A DNA stretch of 64,000 nt from an uncultured Bacteroidales bacterium. Its GTDB lineage: Bacteria > Bacteroidota > Bacteroidia > Bacteroidales > P3. This document shows, in pieces, positions 12,701 through 19,928 of the stretch; position 1 is the first letter of the stretch; each line of letters starts with the position of its first letter. The position numbers were made by a program, and so were the translations under genes. The stretch is from the NCBI GenBank assembly GCA_910578275.1, contig CAJTPR010000009.1:1-64000 (forward strand), given 5' to 3'. Under the pieces are notes generated by a model that was given only the letters and a program-made list of their open reading frames with translations, had not been told where the DNA came from and made no database searches.

Positions 12701-13756
12701 GGAACCGAAGGTCAACTCTACAGGATAAAAGGCGAGGTCATCCTGACCGCCAGCGACACCTACCGCAATTACAAATGGGTCCAGGACGGCCAAGCCGGTA
12801 TCCTGATCGATGACGCCGACGGCCTTGCGACCCGTACCTATGCCATCGGAGACGGCATAAGCGGCATCGTAGGAAAATTGGGCAGCTTCAGCGGGCAACC
12901 CCAATTGGTCATGACCGGCACCCTGCCCGAAGCCTCCTCGCACGGCAACACGATAACGCCTGTCGAAGTGAGCGTGGCGGAACTGACCGGAAATGCCGCC
13001 AAATACTGCTCGCGCGTCATCAAGCTCACCGGCCTCACGCTGAATGCGGCCGACGGCCAATGGGAAAGCAACAAGGACCATCAAGCCAAGGACGAAAACG
13101 GCAACGAGATCAACATCCGCACTTTCGTACGTAACGGAAACTTCATCGGTACCGGCAAGCCGCAAGGATCCTTCGACTTGGTAGCCTTGGCCGGCCTCTA
13201 CAACGGAAACGTCCAGGTTTCTCCCCGTACCGTCGACGACATCCTTGCCGACGAAACACCCGAAGGAACCGTGGCCACGCCGAGCTTCAGCCCCAATCCC
13301 GGTATCATTGAACTGGGCGGCACCATCACGATCGGCTGCGCCACCAAGGATGCCGTCATCTACTTCACCACCGACGGCAGCACGCCCACCACTTCCTCCA
13401 CCCGCTACACGGGAGGCATCACGATGGGATTGAAAGAACTCGTCATCAAGGCATTTGCCGTGAAAGAAGGCATGAAAGACTCCAAAGTGGCGGAAGCCAG
13501 ATACACAACCCCAGTGGGCAACGAAGCAAACGCCTCCTTGAAAACACGTATCTTCCCCAACCCCAACGACGGTACTTTCGCGATAGAACTTGCCGAAGAT
13601 GCCCGTCTTGACATCTTCAACCTCTCGGGCGCGGCCGTCCGCAGCCTCAACCTTTCCGCCGGCAAGACCGAAATAAGCCTGCCCCGGTCGGGCATCTATT
13701 TCGTCCGCCTTGCCAACAGCCGCGGCACGGTCGTCAAACGAGTAATCGTTCGCTAA
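9761..13756 (+). CDS. Large secreted multidomain protein with T9SS type A sorting domain
   Basis: The 1331-residue protein has a signal peptide (about 1-27, hydrophobic LTLLAALLTSVFSL, cleavage near KA-QN) and a C-terminal type IX sorting domain (about 1255-1331, IFPNPNDGTF... ending VVKRVIVR). Between them I see two fibronectin type III-like domains (about 180-275 and 430-515), two related cleaved-adhesin-like beta domains that both start IVFEE-[DP]F, two chitobiase-type C-terminal repeats (about 630-705 and 1170-1245), a BACON-like beta domain (about 870-965), and an OB-fold region of DUF5689 type (about 970-1160). No catalytic motif is evident. It is probably exported by T9SS and anchored on the surface as an adhesin or carbohydrate-binding protein. 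Ligand unknown. It is monocistronic. Confidence 0.88.
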   Translation: MKNVKALRIWGLTLLAALLTSVFSLKAQNTYVKISSADELTEGTYLIVCETKSTAAAGLDGKLLAVATNVAAAEGKIMTSVATSETGAEPHEFLLTKSSEKWTIKDIVANKFVKTTAAKALTHDVSAWEWTISISNGDAKITSSATSHGYLQYNSDAPRFLNYTSAQTAIQLYKKDEASATTCSWVTDVVAEISKENLVKLSWTAPENVPANGYKISITQGQNAVVTDHVVASGSTEYACDQVLSENTEYTYSIVSVCSETEESAAATGKFKTPLRIDGIVVFEEDFARFTTGSTTELSNNLDAYTAVKGWKGSKVYASEYQRSIKLGSGSGIGHIQLPELDLMENFTIYFTAEGWAADENQLKVSVNGVQCGELISIPVGQEGAIKVDYAAPATKAGTSGSMKATIKIETTSKRCRSLDNIRIYQADSTPKPQPVCNAVANVQPKPGYGRVVLSWEAPEPAPSSGYAVEIFTKADNTSVFKDTTDAKTLLCESLQEDVAYTYAITSLCAAGLNSETVTGDFTTLKKGVPHITIENPGEGREYITSTVTFSYHTESFPIGTAESDSGFAKYTITGDKLEQPVTDTCARLSFTREFDFSGDYKVEFTLVDKDLNPVTEANTIARNFSVNLPDAEAPVFAPETASLDTVTDVTLTCPTQDATIYYALNGSEFKEYTQPVKLETNGTYAFKAFALKARMDTSAITSKTYTLRLPIEIEGEIVFEEPFDKIEKTSTSTIDKDMDKYTLMPGWKAVNVYPQTGGMVKMGTSSKIGSIETPALDLSANGGKFIVAFEAQAWKGDMDNFNLVIGSQTINVTGLVNDKDASSTVSDLKEFAFEFTNGTTETKIKFEAALAIKNRFFLDNIRIYQVLPAVPTINVPASLAMSTTMGTPVSQKVTVKGKLLENDVTVTCPAGNFSVSPATLAKADVMSENGAEITVTFNGTVVSDSVVVTLASGTLSKQIKVKASAATITEVNDLTELLQGTEGQLYRIKGEVILTASDTYRNYKWVQDGQAGILIDDADGLATRTYAIGDGISGIVGKLGSFSGQPQLVMTGTLPEASSHGNTITPVEVSVAELTGNAAKYCSRVIKLTGLTLNAADGQWESNKDHQAKDENGNEINIRTFVRNGNFIGTGKPQGSFDLVALAGLYNGNVQVSPRTVDDILADETPEGTVATPSFSPNPGIIELGGTITIGCATKDAVIYFTTDGSTPTTSSTRYTGGITMGLKELVIKAFAVKEGMKDSKVAEARYTTPVGNEANASLKTRIFPNPNDGTFAIELAEDARLDIFNLSGAAVRSLNLSAGKTEISLPRSGIYFVRLANSRGTVVKRVIVR

Positions 13757-13792
13757 GCCGACGCTTCCGCCCGGCACAGGGCATAAAGCATA

Positions 13793-13831
13793 GGGATGGG
13801 GGATTTCCAGTCGGAAATCCCCCATCCCTTT
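13793..13831 (+). terminator. Rho-independent terminator after the secreted protein gene
   Basis: A perfect 16-base-pair stem (13793-13808 with 13813-13828) with loop AGTC is followed by TTTT. It ends the monocistronic unit. The remainder of the 307-base gap to rlmN holds only a TAATTTTA promoter-like element at 14052-14059 inside the small palindrome ATGTAATTTTACAT. Confidence 0.88.
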
Positions 13832-14063
13832 TCATATCCGCCGCAAAACATGACATTTTTGTCACTTGAAATAATCATTTCCAGACTTCTATCCTTTAAC
13901 TCCGCCGGAAAAAGGCTGTACGACATAGGACAAACGACCCGACCGACAGTCCACGACACGCCTTGAAATCCAAGAACATGTCTTCATGAATACCGGAACC
14001 TTTCAAGAGGGCGGACAGGCTGCCACGTTTCTCCGATTGAACCAAACAATGTAATTTTACATC

Positions 14064-15122
14064 ATGGAACAGAAGCGGGTCTTATCGGGAAAAAACCTGG
14101 AAGAGATGCAAGCGCTTTGTGCGGAACTCGGGTTCAAGAAATTCGCCGCCAAGCAGGTTTGCGAGTGGATTTACAAGAAGAAAGTCCGGCAAATCGACCT
14201 GATGACCAACCTTTCGCTCAAGGACCGCGAACGGCTGGCGCAAACGGCGGAGGTCGGCATCCGTGATCCCTTGCAAAGCTGGCAATCGACCGACGGAACG
14301 AAAAAATACCTCTTTGCCAGCATCGACCCGCAAAAGCCGCTTTCCGAACCCAAGTTCATCGAATCGGTCATGATTCCCGACGGCGACCGGGCAACCCTCT
14401 GCGTGAGTTCCCAGTCAGGCTGCCGCATGAACTGCGCCTTCTGCGCCACCGGAAGCCAAGGATTCAACCATCACCTGCCCGTCGAACAGATCATGAACCA
14501 GATTCTCGCCGTTCCCGAAACCGACAAGCTCACCAACATCGTCTTCATGGGCATGGGCGAACCTTTCGACAACACCGGCAACGTGCTCAAGGCCCTCGAG
14601 GTGCTCACCGCGCCCTGGGGACTTGCATGGAGTCCCACGCGCATCACGGTCTCCACCGTAGGCATCCTGCCACAAACAAGACGTTTCCTGGATGAAAGCC
14701 GCTGCCACCTCGCGATCAGCCTGCACGCCCCCTTCCCCGCCGAAAGAGCCGCACTGATGCCGGTGGAAAAGACCTGGCCCGTGAAAGAGACGGTGGAAAT
14801 GCTCAAGACCTACGACTGGCGCGGGCAACGCCGCGTTTCGTTCGAATACATTCTCATAGACGGATTCAACGACACGCCCGCACACGCCCTTGCCACGGCC
14901 AAGTTGCTGCAAGGCCTGCCCTGCCGCGTGAACCTCATCAATTATCATCACGTGCCGGGCAAGCCCTACGAAAAGTCAAGCCCCCGAAAGACAGAGGCTT
15001 TCCAGAAAACACTGCAAGAGAAAGGCATTACTTGCACCTTGCGCAAATCAAGAGGTGAAGACATCATGGCGGCCTGCGGCCTGTTGGCGAAGACCAAGGC
15101 GAAAAAGGCCGTTTGCCGATGA
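14064..15122 (+). CDS. rlmN: Dual-specificity rRNA/tRNA adenine C2-methyltransferase RlmN
   Basis: RlmN is a radical SAM enzyme that methylates C2 of A2503 in 23S rRNA and A37 in some tRNAs. The 352 residues match the family length. The radical SAM cluster motif is CRMNCAFC, followed by ATGSQGF. The N-terminal part holds the substrate-recognition helices (KFAAKQVCEWIYKK), and the conserved NIVFMGMGEPFDN and RRVSFEYILIDG segments are present. The C-terminal CGLL gives the Cys used as methyl carrier. The ATG at 14064 is four bases after a TAATTTTA element, so the mRNA may be nearly leaderless. Its stop lies seven bases from the convergent regulator gene. Confidence 0.96.
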   Translation: MEQKRVLSGKNLEEMQALCAELGFKKFAAKQVCEWIYKKKVRQIDLMTNLSLKDRERLAQTAEVGIRDPLQSWQSTDGTKKYLFASIDPQKPLSEPKFIESVMIPDGDRATLCVSSQSGCRMNCAFCATGSQGFNHHLPVEQIMNQILAVPETDKLTNIVFMGMGEPFDNTGNVLKALEVLTAPWGLAWSPTRITVSTVGILPQTRRFLDESRCHLAISLHAPFPAERAALMPVEKTWPVKETVEMLKTYDWRGQRRVSFEYILIDGFNDTPAHALATAKLLQGLPCRVNLINYHHVPGKPYEKSSPRKTEAFQKTLQEKGITCTLRKSRGEDIMAACGLLAKTKAKKAVCR

Positions 15123-15129
15123 AGCTTCC

Positions 15130-16050
15130 TTACGAATTCCTGATGCGAAGAAGGAAATCCTGCGTCTTTTCCTCGCTCTCCGCATTCAGTTTCTTGCGGA
15201 TCTTATAGACGGAAGTCTCGACGGTGCGTATGGATCGGTTGGTAAGGTCGGCTATTTCCTTGGCCCCCATGCCCAATGAGAGCAAGGCGCACAGCCGAAG
15301 TTCGTAGGGTGTCATTTCCTCGGAGGAGGCCCGTTCCACCTTGTTCCAGAATCCGGGATATATCTTTTCGAAACAATGCTTGTATTCGTCCCACTCGCTT
15401 TTGGCATCCAACAACTTGACCGCCGTGAGCAATTCCGATAATTTTTCCTTGCGCGACGCTTCGGTCTTGGCCGAGGCCAGTTTCTTGAGTCCGTCGGTAA
15501 GCGTCAGCAACAATTCATGGCTCTTGAGCAAAAGCAGTTGCTGGTTTTCATCCCATGGCGTTCCCGTCTTCACGGGAGACGATTCCACCGCAATCACCTT
15601 TTCAACTTCAGGAACACACTCCCGCACAAGGCAGGGTTCCGACTCCGGTCGAGGTTGCGGCCGGGAAGCCGCTTGCGCCTGTTGCACGAAGCCGGCAAAC
15701 GAAGCCTCCTGCTTCTTTCCAGCCTCGCCCCGGTCGTAGTCCCAACTCGTGTAAGGCCCCACGGGGGTGGCCTGCACGGTGGGATCCACCTGATTGAAGA
15801 CGGGCAGGTTTTCTTCTTCCGGCTCTTCTTCAGGCTCCTCCTCCCTGCCGTACAACGTATCGAAACCGAACGAGACGTCGCTCATGCGATGCGCCCTGCC
15901 GTCATGGTCCGCCAACGGCTTCCTTTTCGCCGTACGACGCGACTTGACCGACAGCAACACGATGCCCGCCACGATGCAGCACAGGCAGATGCAGGCTATG
16001 ACCCAGGCATAAAAAGGGATTTCCTCCACGTCTATGAAATATTCGCTCAT
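15130..16050 (-). CDS. Membrane-anchored LuxR-type transcriptional regulator
   Basis: The 306-residue protein has one N-terminal membrane segment (about 15-37, AWVIACICLCCIVAGIVLL) followed by a basic stretch, which suggests the remainder is cytoplasmic. A low-complexity acidic linker (EEEPEEEPEEEN) comes next, then a helical region, then a C-terminal LuxR helix-turn-helix (LTP-like MTPYELRLCALLSLGMG, AKEIADLTNRSIRTVETSVY, IRKKL). The segment FEKIYPGFWNKVE before the HTH is typical of Bacteroidota regulators that usually carry TPRs or beta-propellers. Here no sensor domain is recognisable. It follows slyD by three bases in the same operon. Target genes are unknown. Confidence 0.8.
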   Translation of the reverse strand: MSEYFIDVEEIPFYAWVIACICLCCIVAGIVLLSVKSRRTAKRKPLADHDGRAHRMSDVSFGFDTLYGREEEPEEEPEEENLPVFNQVDPTVQATPVGPYTSWDYDRGEAGKKQEASFAGFVQQAQAASRPQPRPESEPCLVRECVPEVEKVIAVESSPVKTGTPWDENQQLLLLKSHELLLTLTDGLKKLASAKTEASRKEKLSELLTAVKLLDAKSEWDEYKHCFEKIYPGFWNKVERASSEEMTPYELRLCALLSLGMGAKEIADLTNRSIRTVETSVYKIRKKLNAESEEKTQDFLLRIRNS

Positions 16051-16053
16051 GGC

Positions 16054-16566
16054 CTATTTCCTTGTTTGAGATGATTGCTCCACCCCCGTTTCAGCCTCTA
16101 TCTCCCGGGGCGTGGCCTGACGAACGTCCAATACCTTGCCCATGAAATGCAAGGTCTCGCCCGCCAACGGGTGATTGAAGTCGAGCGTCACCTTCCCGTC
16201 CTTCTTTTCCAGCACGACGGCCTGGTATTCCATGCCGTCCATGTCTTCGACCGGTATGATGTCGCCTTCGTTTATCTCCGTCACCTCGTCCTGCGGCGCT
16301 TCGGCCAGCAATTCGGCTTCCGGCACGGTCACCACCTTCTCTTCGTCGTACGCACCATAGCCCTGCCCTTCTCCTATGACGAACTCGAAACTGTCGCCGG
16401 CCTGCAAGCCTTGCAGGTTCTCCTCCAACACTTCCAGCATCACGTCGTGTCCCATCAGCGCCTCCATCGGTTCCTTTTCGTCCACCTGTTCCACTATGTC
16501 GCCTCGGGCATCGTCGTACCTGAGCGTATAGACGATCCTGGCTATCGTGTCCTTTCCTATTTTCAT
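16054..16566 (-). CDS. slyD: FKBP-type peptidyl-prolyl isomerase, SlyD family
   Basis: This 170-residue protein begins MKIGKDTIARIVYTLRYDD, the standard SlyD start; longer starts upstream (16581 or 16635) are not family-like. It shows the FKBP core split by an insert-in-flap chaperone domain: the PMEALMGHDVMLEVLEENLQ segment with GYGAYDEE, and NHPLAGETLHFMGKVLDV near the end. SlyD proteins are cytoplasmic prolyl isomerase/chaperones and in Proteobacteria deliver nickel to hydrogenase through a His-rich tail. That tail is absent here: the C-terminus is short and ends EQSSQTRK. It heads the operon with the membrane LuxR-type regulator. Confidence 0.9.
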   Translation of the reverse strand: MKIGKDTIARIVYTLRYDDARGDIVEQVDEKEPMEALMGHDVMLEVLEENLQGLQAGDSFEFVIGEGQGYGAYDEEKVVTVPEAELLAEAPQDEVTEINEGDIIPVEDMDGMEYQAVVLEKKDGKVTLDFNHPLAGETLHFMGKVLDVRQATPREIEAETGVEQSSQTRK

Positions 16567-16621
16567 CGTTTTGGCTTCCATTCCGGACAGGACACGAAAG
16601 TCCCGCCCTGATTCACGCAAA

Positions 16622-16653
16622 CAAAGATAGTGCAAAATTGCCTTTCAAGGCAA
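16622..16653 (-). promoter_or_regulatory. Promoter for slyD and the LuxR-type gene
   Basis: On the minus strand a TTG at 16651-16653 lies 21 bases before TATCTTTG at 16629-16622, matching the Bacteroidota promoter. The predicted leader to the slyD ATG is about 50 bases. It diverges from the promoter at 16679-16709. Confidence 0.65.
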
Positions 16654-16678
16654 TCGCACGACACGTTTCACCCTTGTC

Positions 16679-16709
16679 TTGCATTTTAAAGCCAAAAAGC
16701 ATACCTTTG
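16679..16709 (+). promoter_or_regulatory. Promoter for the 29-codon AURKAIP1/COX24-type gene
   Basis: TTG at 16679-16681 is followed 20 bases later by TACCTTTG at 16702-16709. Both elements and the spacing fit the Bacteroidota housekeeping promoter. The leader to the ATG at 16748 is about 33 bases. Confidence 0.8.
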
Positions 16710-16747
16710 CAGTCCTTTTTCATGCAAACCATTAAAAGTTAAACAAT

Positions 16748-16837
16748 ATGCCCAGCGGAAAGAAACGTAAGAGACATAAAATGGCCACGCACAAACGCAA
16801 AAAACGTTTGCGCAAGAATCGTCATAAGAACAAATAG
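16748..16837 (+). CDS. 29-residue basic protein of AURKAIP1/COX24 type (ribosome-associated)
   Basis: ATG at 16748 to TAG at 16837 encodes MPSGKKRKRHKMATHKRKKR followed by LRKNRHKNK. Two thirds of the residues are Lys, Arg or His. The KRKRHKM...HKRKKRLRKNRHK pattern matches the short Bacteroidota proteins assigned to the AURKAIP1/COX24 domain; in mitochondria this domain is the small-subunit protein mS38. A role as a small-subunit ribosomal protein is therefore likely by homology. The gene has its own matched promoter (16679-16709) and an intrinsic terminator (16863-16897), so it is a genuine independent unit. Too short for most gene finders. Confidence 0.85.
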   Translation: MPSGKKRKRHKMATHKRKKRLRKNRHKNK

Positions 16838-16862
16838 TCGTTTCAAGATTGTTTGTAGTCGG

Positions 16863-16897
16863 AAAAAAGCCTCGCATGGATTGCGGGGCTTTTTTTT
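16863..16897 (+). terminator. Intrinsic terminator after the 29-codon gene
   Basis: GCCTCGCA (16869-16876) pairs with TGCGGGGC (16882-16889) with one G-U pair, and is followed by eight T residues (16890-16897). An A-tract precedes the stem. Confidence 0.88.
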
Positions 16898-16899
16898 GT

Positions 16900-16907
16900 T
16901 ATCTTTG
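16900..16907 (+). promoter_or_regulatory. Promoter -7 element for the envelope operon
   Basis: TATCTTTG directly after the preceding terminator, 34 bases before the flippase ATG at 16942. A TTG at 16881-16883 is only 16 bases upstream, shorter than usual spacing, so the -33 assignment is uncertain. Confidence 0.55.
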
Positions 16908-16941
16908 CTATTTGCGGGTTCGCGTTTAGTTTTCCATTGCC

Positions 16942-18444
16942 ATGCAACTGAAAAGCCTTGCCAAACAGACGGTCATCTACGGGCTGCCTTCCATCGTGGG
17001 ACGGTTCCTGAATTTTTTGCTGGTTCCGCTCTACACCTACCACTTCGCGCCCGACCAATACGGCATCGTGACCGAACTCTACGCCTATGTGGCGTTTTTG
17101 CTGGTATTGCTCACCTACGGCATGGAAACGACGTTTTTCCGTTTCATGCAAAAATACAAGGACGACAAGAGCGTCTACAGCACCTGCGTCTGGTCGCTGG
17201 CCGCCACCACGGCGGTTTTCCTATGCCTTGTGACCGGATTCCACGACCGGATCGGACAAGGGCTGGGCTATCCTCAAGCGGGACGGTACATCGTATGGTT
17301 CGGTCTCATACTCTCGGCCGACGTGATGTCCTCCATTCCTTTCTGCCTGCTGAGGGAACAAGACAAGGCCATGCGCTTCGCCGTCCTCAAGTCGCTCAAT
17401 ATCGCCGTCAACATATTCCTCAACCTGTTCTTCATACTTTATTGTCCCGCCCGGCTTCAAGCCGATCCCGGTTCATGGCTCGGCCTCGTCTACGACCCCG
17501 GCATGGGCGTGGGCTACATCTTCATAAGCAACCTCGTCGCCAGCCTGTTCACGTTCCTCTGCCTGCTGCCCGAATGGAAACAGATGCGCCTTACGTTCAA
17601 ATTCGGAATGTGGAAGGAAATGATGACATACACGCTTCCCGTCATGGTCTGGGGCATGGCCGGCATCATAAACGGAACGTTCGACCGCGTGTTGCTCAAA
17701 TACCTCAATCCCGATCCGGCCACGGCCATGAGCCAGCTGGGAATCTACGGCGCATGCTACAAGTTGTCCATCATCATGACGCTTTTCGTGCAGGCGTTCC
17801 GTTTCGCGGCCGAACCTTTTTTCTTCAAGCAGATGGATTCCGACCAGGCTCCCGCCACCTACGCCAAGGTGATGAAATATTTCGTGATGACCTGCGCGTT
17901 CATCTACCTGGCCTGCGTGCTGTTCCTCGACCAGATCATGTATTTCGTGGGGGCCGACTACCGCCAAGGGGCGGACGTGGTGCCGGTATTGCTGATGGCC
18001 AACCTGTTCCTGGGCGTATTCTTCAACCTTTCGGTATGGTACAAGGTAAGCGACAAGACCCGTATCGGCATGTACATCTCGCTGGCGGGAGCAGCCATCA
18101 CGATAGGCATGAATTTCCTGCTCATCCCCGTATCCGGCTATCACGGCGCGGCCTGGACGGCCTTGACCTGCTATTTCACGCTCAGCGTGCTGTCTTACGT
18201 CTGGGGACAGAAATGTTATCCGGTTCCTTATCCGACAAGACGGATCTTCCTGTATCTGGCGGTCGTCACGCTCCTGGGAATCGCCGGACGCTGGATGCCT
18301 TTCGGCACGACGTGGGCGAAAATCGCCTACGGGATCGCGGGCCTGGGCGTTTTCGGCTTGCTGGCATGGAAACTCGAACCGGAACTTCCCGCCTTGGCCA
18401 AAGGCATCTTCGCACACGCCAAGGGAATGATCCGTAAACGATAG
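16942..18444 (+). CDS. Oligosaccharide flippase family membrane protein
   Basis: The 500-residue protein has about 12-14 hydrophobic segments and begins MQLKSLAKQTVIYGLPSIVGRFLNFLLVPLYTY, typical of the polysaccharide transporter (Wzx/MOP superfamily) family. Such proteins flip lipid-linked saccharides across the inner membrane. GMETTFFRFMQKY and the FNLSVWYKV segment are typical of the conserved Bacteroidota member found next to dut. The substrate cannot be read from sequence; no glycosyltransferase cluster lies nearby, which argues against a dedicated O-antigen locus. dut follows after 12 bases, so it opens the envelope operon that runs to 25819. Confidence 0.88.
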   Translation: MQLKSLAKQTVIYGLPSIVGRFLNFLLVPLYTYHFAPDQYGIVTELYAYVAFLLVLLTYGMETTFFRFMQKYKDDKSVYSTCVWSLAATTAVFLCLVTGFHDRIGQGLGYPQAGRYIVWFGLILSADVMSSIPFCLLREQDKAMRFAVLKSLNIAVNIFLNLFFILYCPARLQADPGSWLGLVYDPGMGVGYIFISNLVASLFTFLCLLPEWKQMRLTFKFGMWKEMMTYTLPVMVWGMAGIINGTFDRVLLKYLNPDPATAMSQLGIYGACYKLSIIMTLFVQAFRFAAEPFFFKQMDSDQAPATYAKVMKYFVMTCAFIYLACVLFLDQIMYFVGADYRQGADVVPVLLMANLFLGVFFNLSVWYKVSDKTRIGMYISLAGAAITIGMNFLLIPVSGYHGAAWTALTCYFTLSVLSYVWGQKCYPVPYPTRRIFLYLAVVTLLGIAGRWMPFGTTWAKIAYGIAGLGVFGLLAWKLEPELPALAKGIFAHAKGMIRKR

Positions 18445-18456
18445 AAAAACTCGACC

Positions 18457-18909
18457 ATGAAAGACAATCAAAGCCTGACGGTACGCATCGTGAACAAATC
18501 GGGGCACCCGCTGCCCGCATACGCCACGGAAGCTTCGGCAGGCATGGACTTGCGCGCCTGCCTCGAAAGTCCCGTCGTGCTCGAACCGGGCAAACGGGCC
18601 TTCGTCCCCACGGGGCTTTTCATCGAACTGCCCGCAGGTTTCGAGGCACAGATACGTCCCCGGAGCGGATTGGCGGCCAAATACGGCATCACCGTGCTCA
18701 ACTCCCCCGGCACCGTCGACGCCGACTATCGGGGCGAAATAAAGGTCATCCTCGTCAACCTTTCCCAAGAGGTTTTCACGATAGAAAACGGCGAACGGAT
18801 CGCCCAGATGGTAGTGACCCGCCACGAAAAGGTGCAATGGCAACCCGCGGAGGAACTTTCGCAGACGGCAAGAGGCGAAGGCGGGTTCGGACATACCGGA
18901 AAAAAATAA
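18457..18909 (+). CDS. dut: dUTP diphosphatase
   Basis: Dut hydrolyses dUTP to dUMP and pyrophosphate, keeping uracil out of DNA and feeding dTMP synthesis. The 150-residue protein carries the five trimeric dUTPase motifs: AGMDLRA, RSGLAAKYG, the catalytic-Asp motif NSPGTVDADYRGE, GERIAQMVV and the P-loop-like RGEGGFGHTG, where the usual Ser is His. ATG 18457 lies 12 bases after the flippase stop, and the next gene starts eight bases after this stop. Its place in an envelope operon is a conserved Bacteroidota arrangement rather than a functional link that I can show. Confidence 0.96.
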   Translation: MKDNQSLTVRIVNKSGHPLPAYATEASAGMDLRACLESPVVLEPGKRAFVPTGLFIELPAGFEAQIRPRSGLAAKYGITVLNSPGTVDADYRGEIKVILVNLSQEVFTIENGERIAQMVVTRHEKVQWQPAEELSQTARGEGGFGHTGKK

Positions 18910-18917
18910 GGAACAGA

Positions 18918-19916
18918 ATGAACATAATCATCCCCATGGCCGGCATGGGCAAACGCATGCGGCCACATACGCTCACCACGCCCAAGCCCTTGATCCGGTT
19001 CGGGGGCAAGTCGATCGTGGAGCATCTCATAGGTCAGATCGCGAGTTCGACGGAAGACAAAATCGAGGAAATAGCCTTCGTGACGGGACATTTCGGTTCC
19101 CGAACGGAAGATGCTCTCGTGGATGCCGCCCGGAACGTGGGAGCCAAAGGTTCGATCCATTACCAGGAAGAAGCCTTGGGCACGGCCCATGCCATCCTTT
19201 GCGCCGCTTCCTGCCTGCAAGGCCCCGTCGTGGTGGCTTTCGCCGACACGCTTTTCTATGGCTCCGGAAAACTGGACGCCGGCAAGGACTCCGTGATCTG
19301 GACCAAGAAAGTGGACGATCCGAGCGCGTTCGGCGTGGTACTGACCGACGCCGCAAACCGCATTACCGGTTTCGTGGAGAAACCCCGGACCCCGGTTTCC
19401 GACCAGGCCATCATCGGCATCTACTTCTTCAAGGACGGGAAGCTACTCAAGGACGAATTGCAATACCTCATCGACCACGACTTGCGAAAGGGCAACGAAT
19501 ACCAACTGACCGACGCCTTGCAGAACATGATGGAAAAGGAAATCCGTTTTTACAGCGAACCCGTGGAGGAATGGCTGGATTGCGGCAACAAGGACGCGAC
19601 GGTACAGACCCATGCCCGCGTGCTGGAACACCAAGGGCACCACGTGGACAAGGAGGCGACAGTGGAAGAGGCGGTCATCGTTCCTCCCTGCCATATCGCT
19701 GCCGGAGCGGTCGTTTGCCGCTCGGTGGTGGGTCCTTACGTCACGGTAGATGCCGGCAGCCGGATCGAGGACTCGGTGGTCCGGGATTCGATCGTCCAAA
19801 AAAACGCGAGAATCGAAAACACCGTATTGCGGCACTCGATGATAGGCAACCAGGCGCAAGTCAGGACGGACGCCCGCGTGCTGAACCTGGGCGATTTCTC
19901 GTGTCTGGAATCCTAA
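18918..19916 (+). CDS. NDP-sugar pyrophosphorylase-type nucleotidyltransferase
   Basis: The true start is the ATG at 18918 (MNIIIPMAGMGKRMRPHTLT), giving 332 residues; the longer frame extends into dut. The N-terminal Rossmann-like domain carries the pyrophosphorylase signature GxGxRxRPxTxxxPKP, and EKPRTPVS and DCGNKDA match the sugar-1-phosphate binding strands. The last 80 residues form hexapeptide-type left-handed helix repeats (VEEAVIVPPCHIAAGAVV and following). The family makes nucleotide sugars such as dTDP-, UDP- or GDP-sugars from a sugar-1-phosphate and NTP. The specific nucleotide and sugar are not resolved. Eight bases separate it from dut, twelve from the TPR gene. Confidence 0.85.
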   Translation: MNIIIPMAGMGKRMRPHTLTTPKPLIRFGGKSIVEHLIGQIASSTEDKIEEIAFVTGHFGSRTEDALVDAARNVGAKGSIHYQEEALGTAHAILCAASCLQGPVVVAFADTLFYGSGKLDAGKDSVIWTKKVDDPSAFGVVLTDAANRITGFVEKPRTPVSDQAIIGIYFFKDGKLLKDELQYLIDHDLRKGNEYQLTDALQNMMEKEIRFYSEPVEEWLDCGNKDATVQTHARVLEHQGHHVDKEATVEEAVIVPPCHIAAGAVVCRSVVGPYVTVDAGSRIEDSVVRDSIVQKNARIENTVLRHSMIGNQAQVRTDARVLNLGDFSCLES

Positions 19917-19928
19917 CATGAGACGAAA

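Noticed and set aside
11123..13825. A 900-codon minus-strand frame opposite the secreted protein gene
   Set aside because: It overlaps the real T9SS cargo gene and its terminator. It shows no signal peptide or domain and is explained by codon bias.
13753..13959. A small minus-strand frame between the secreted protein gene and rlmN
   Set aside because: It runs through the terminator hairpin and has no start context or homology that I recognise.
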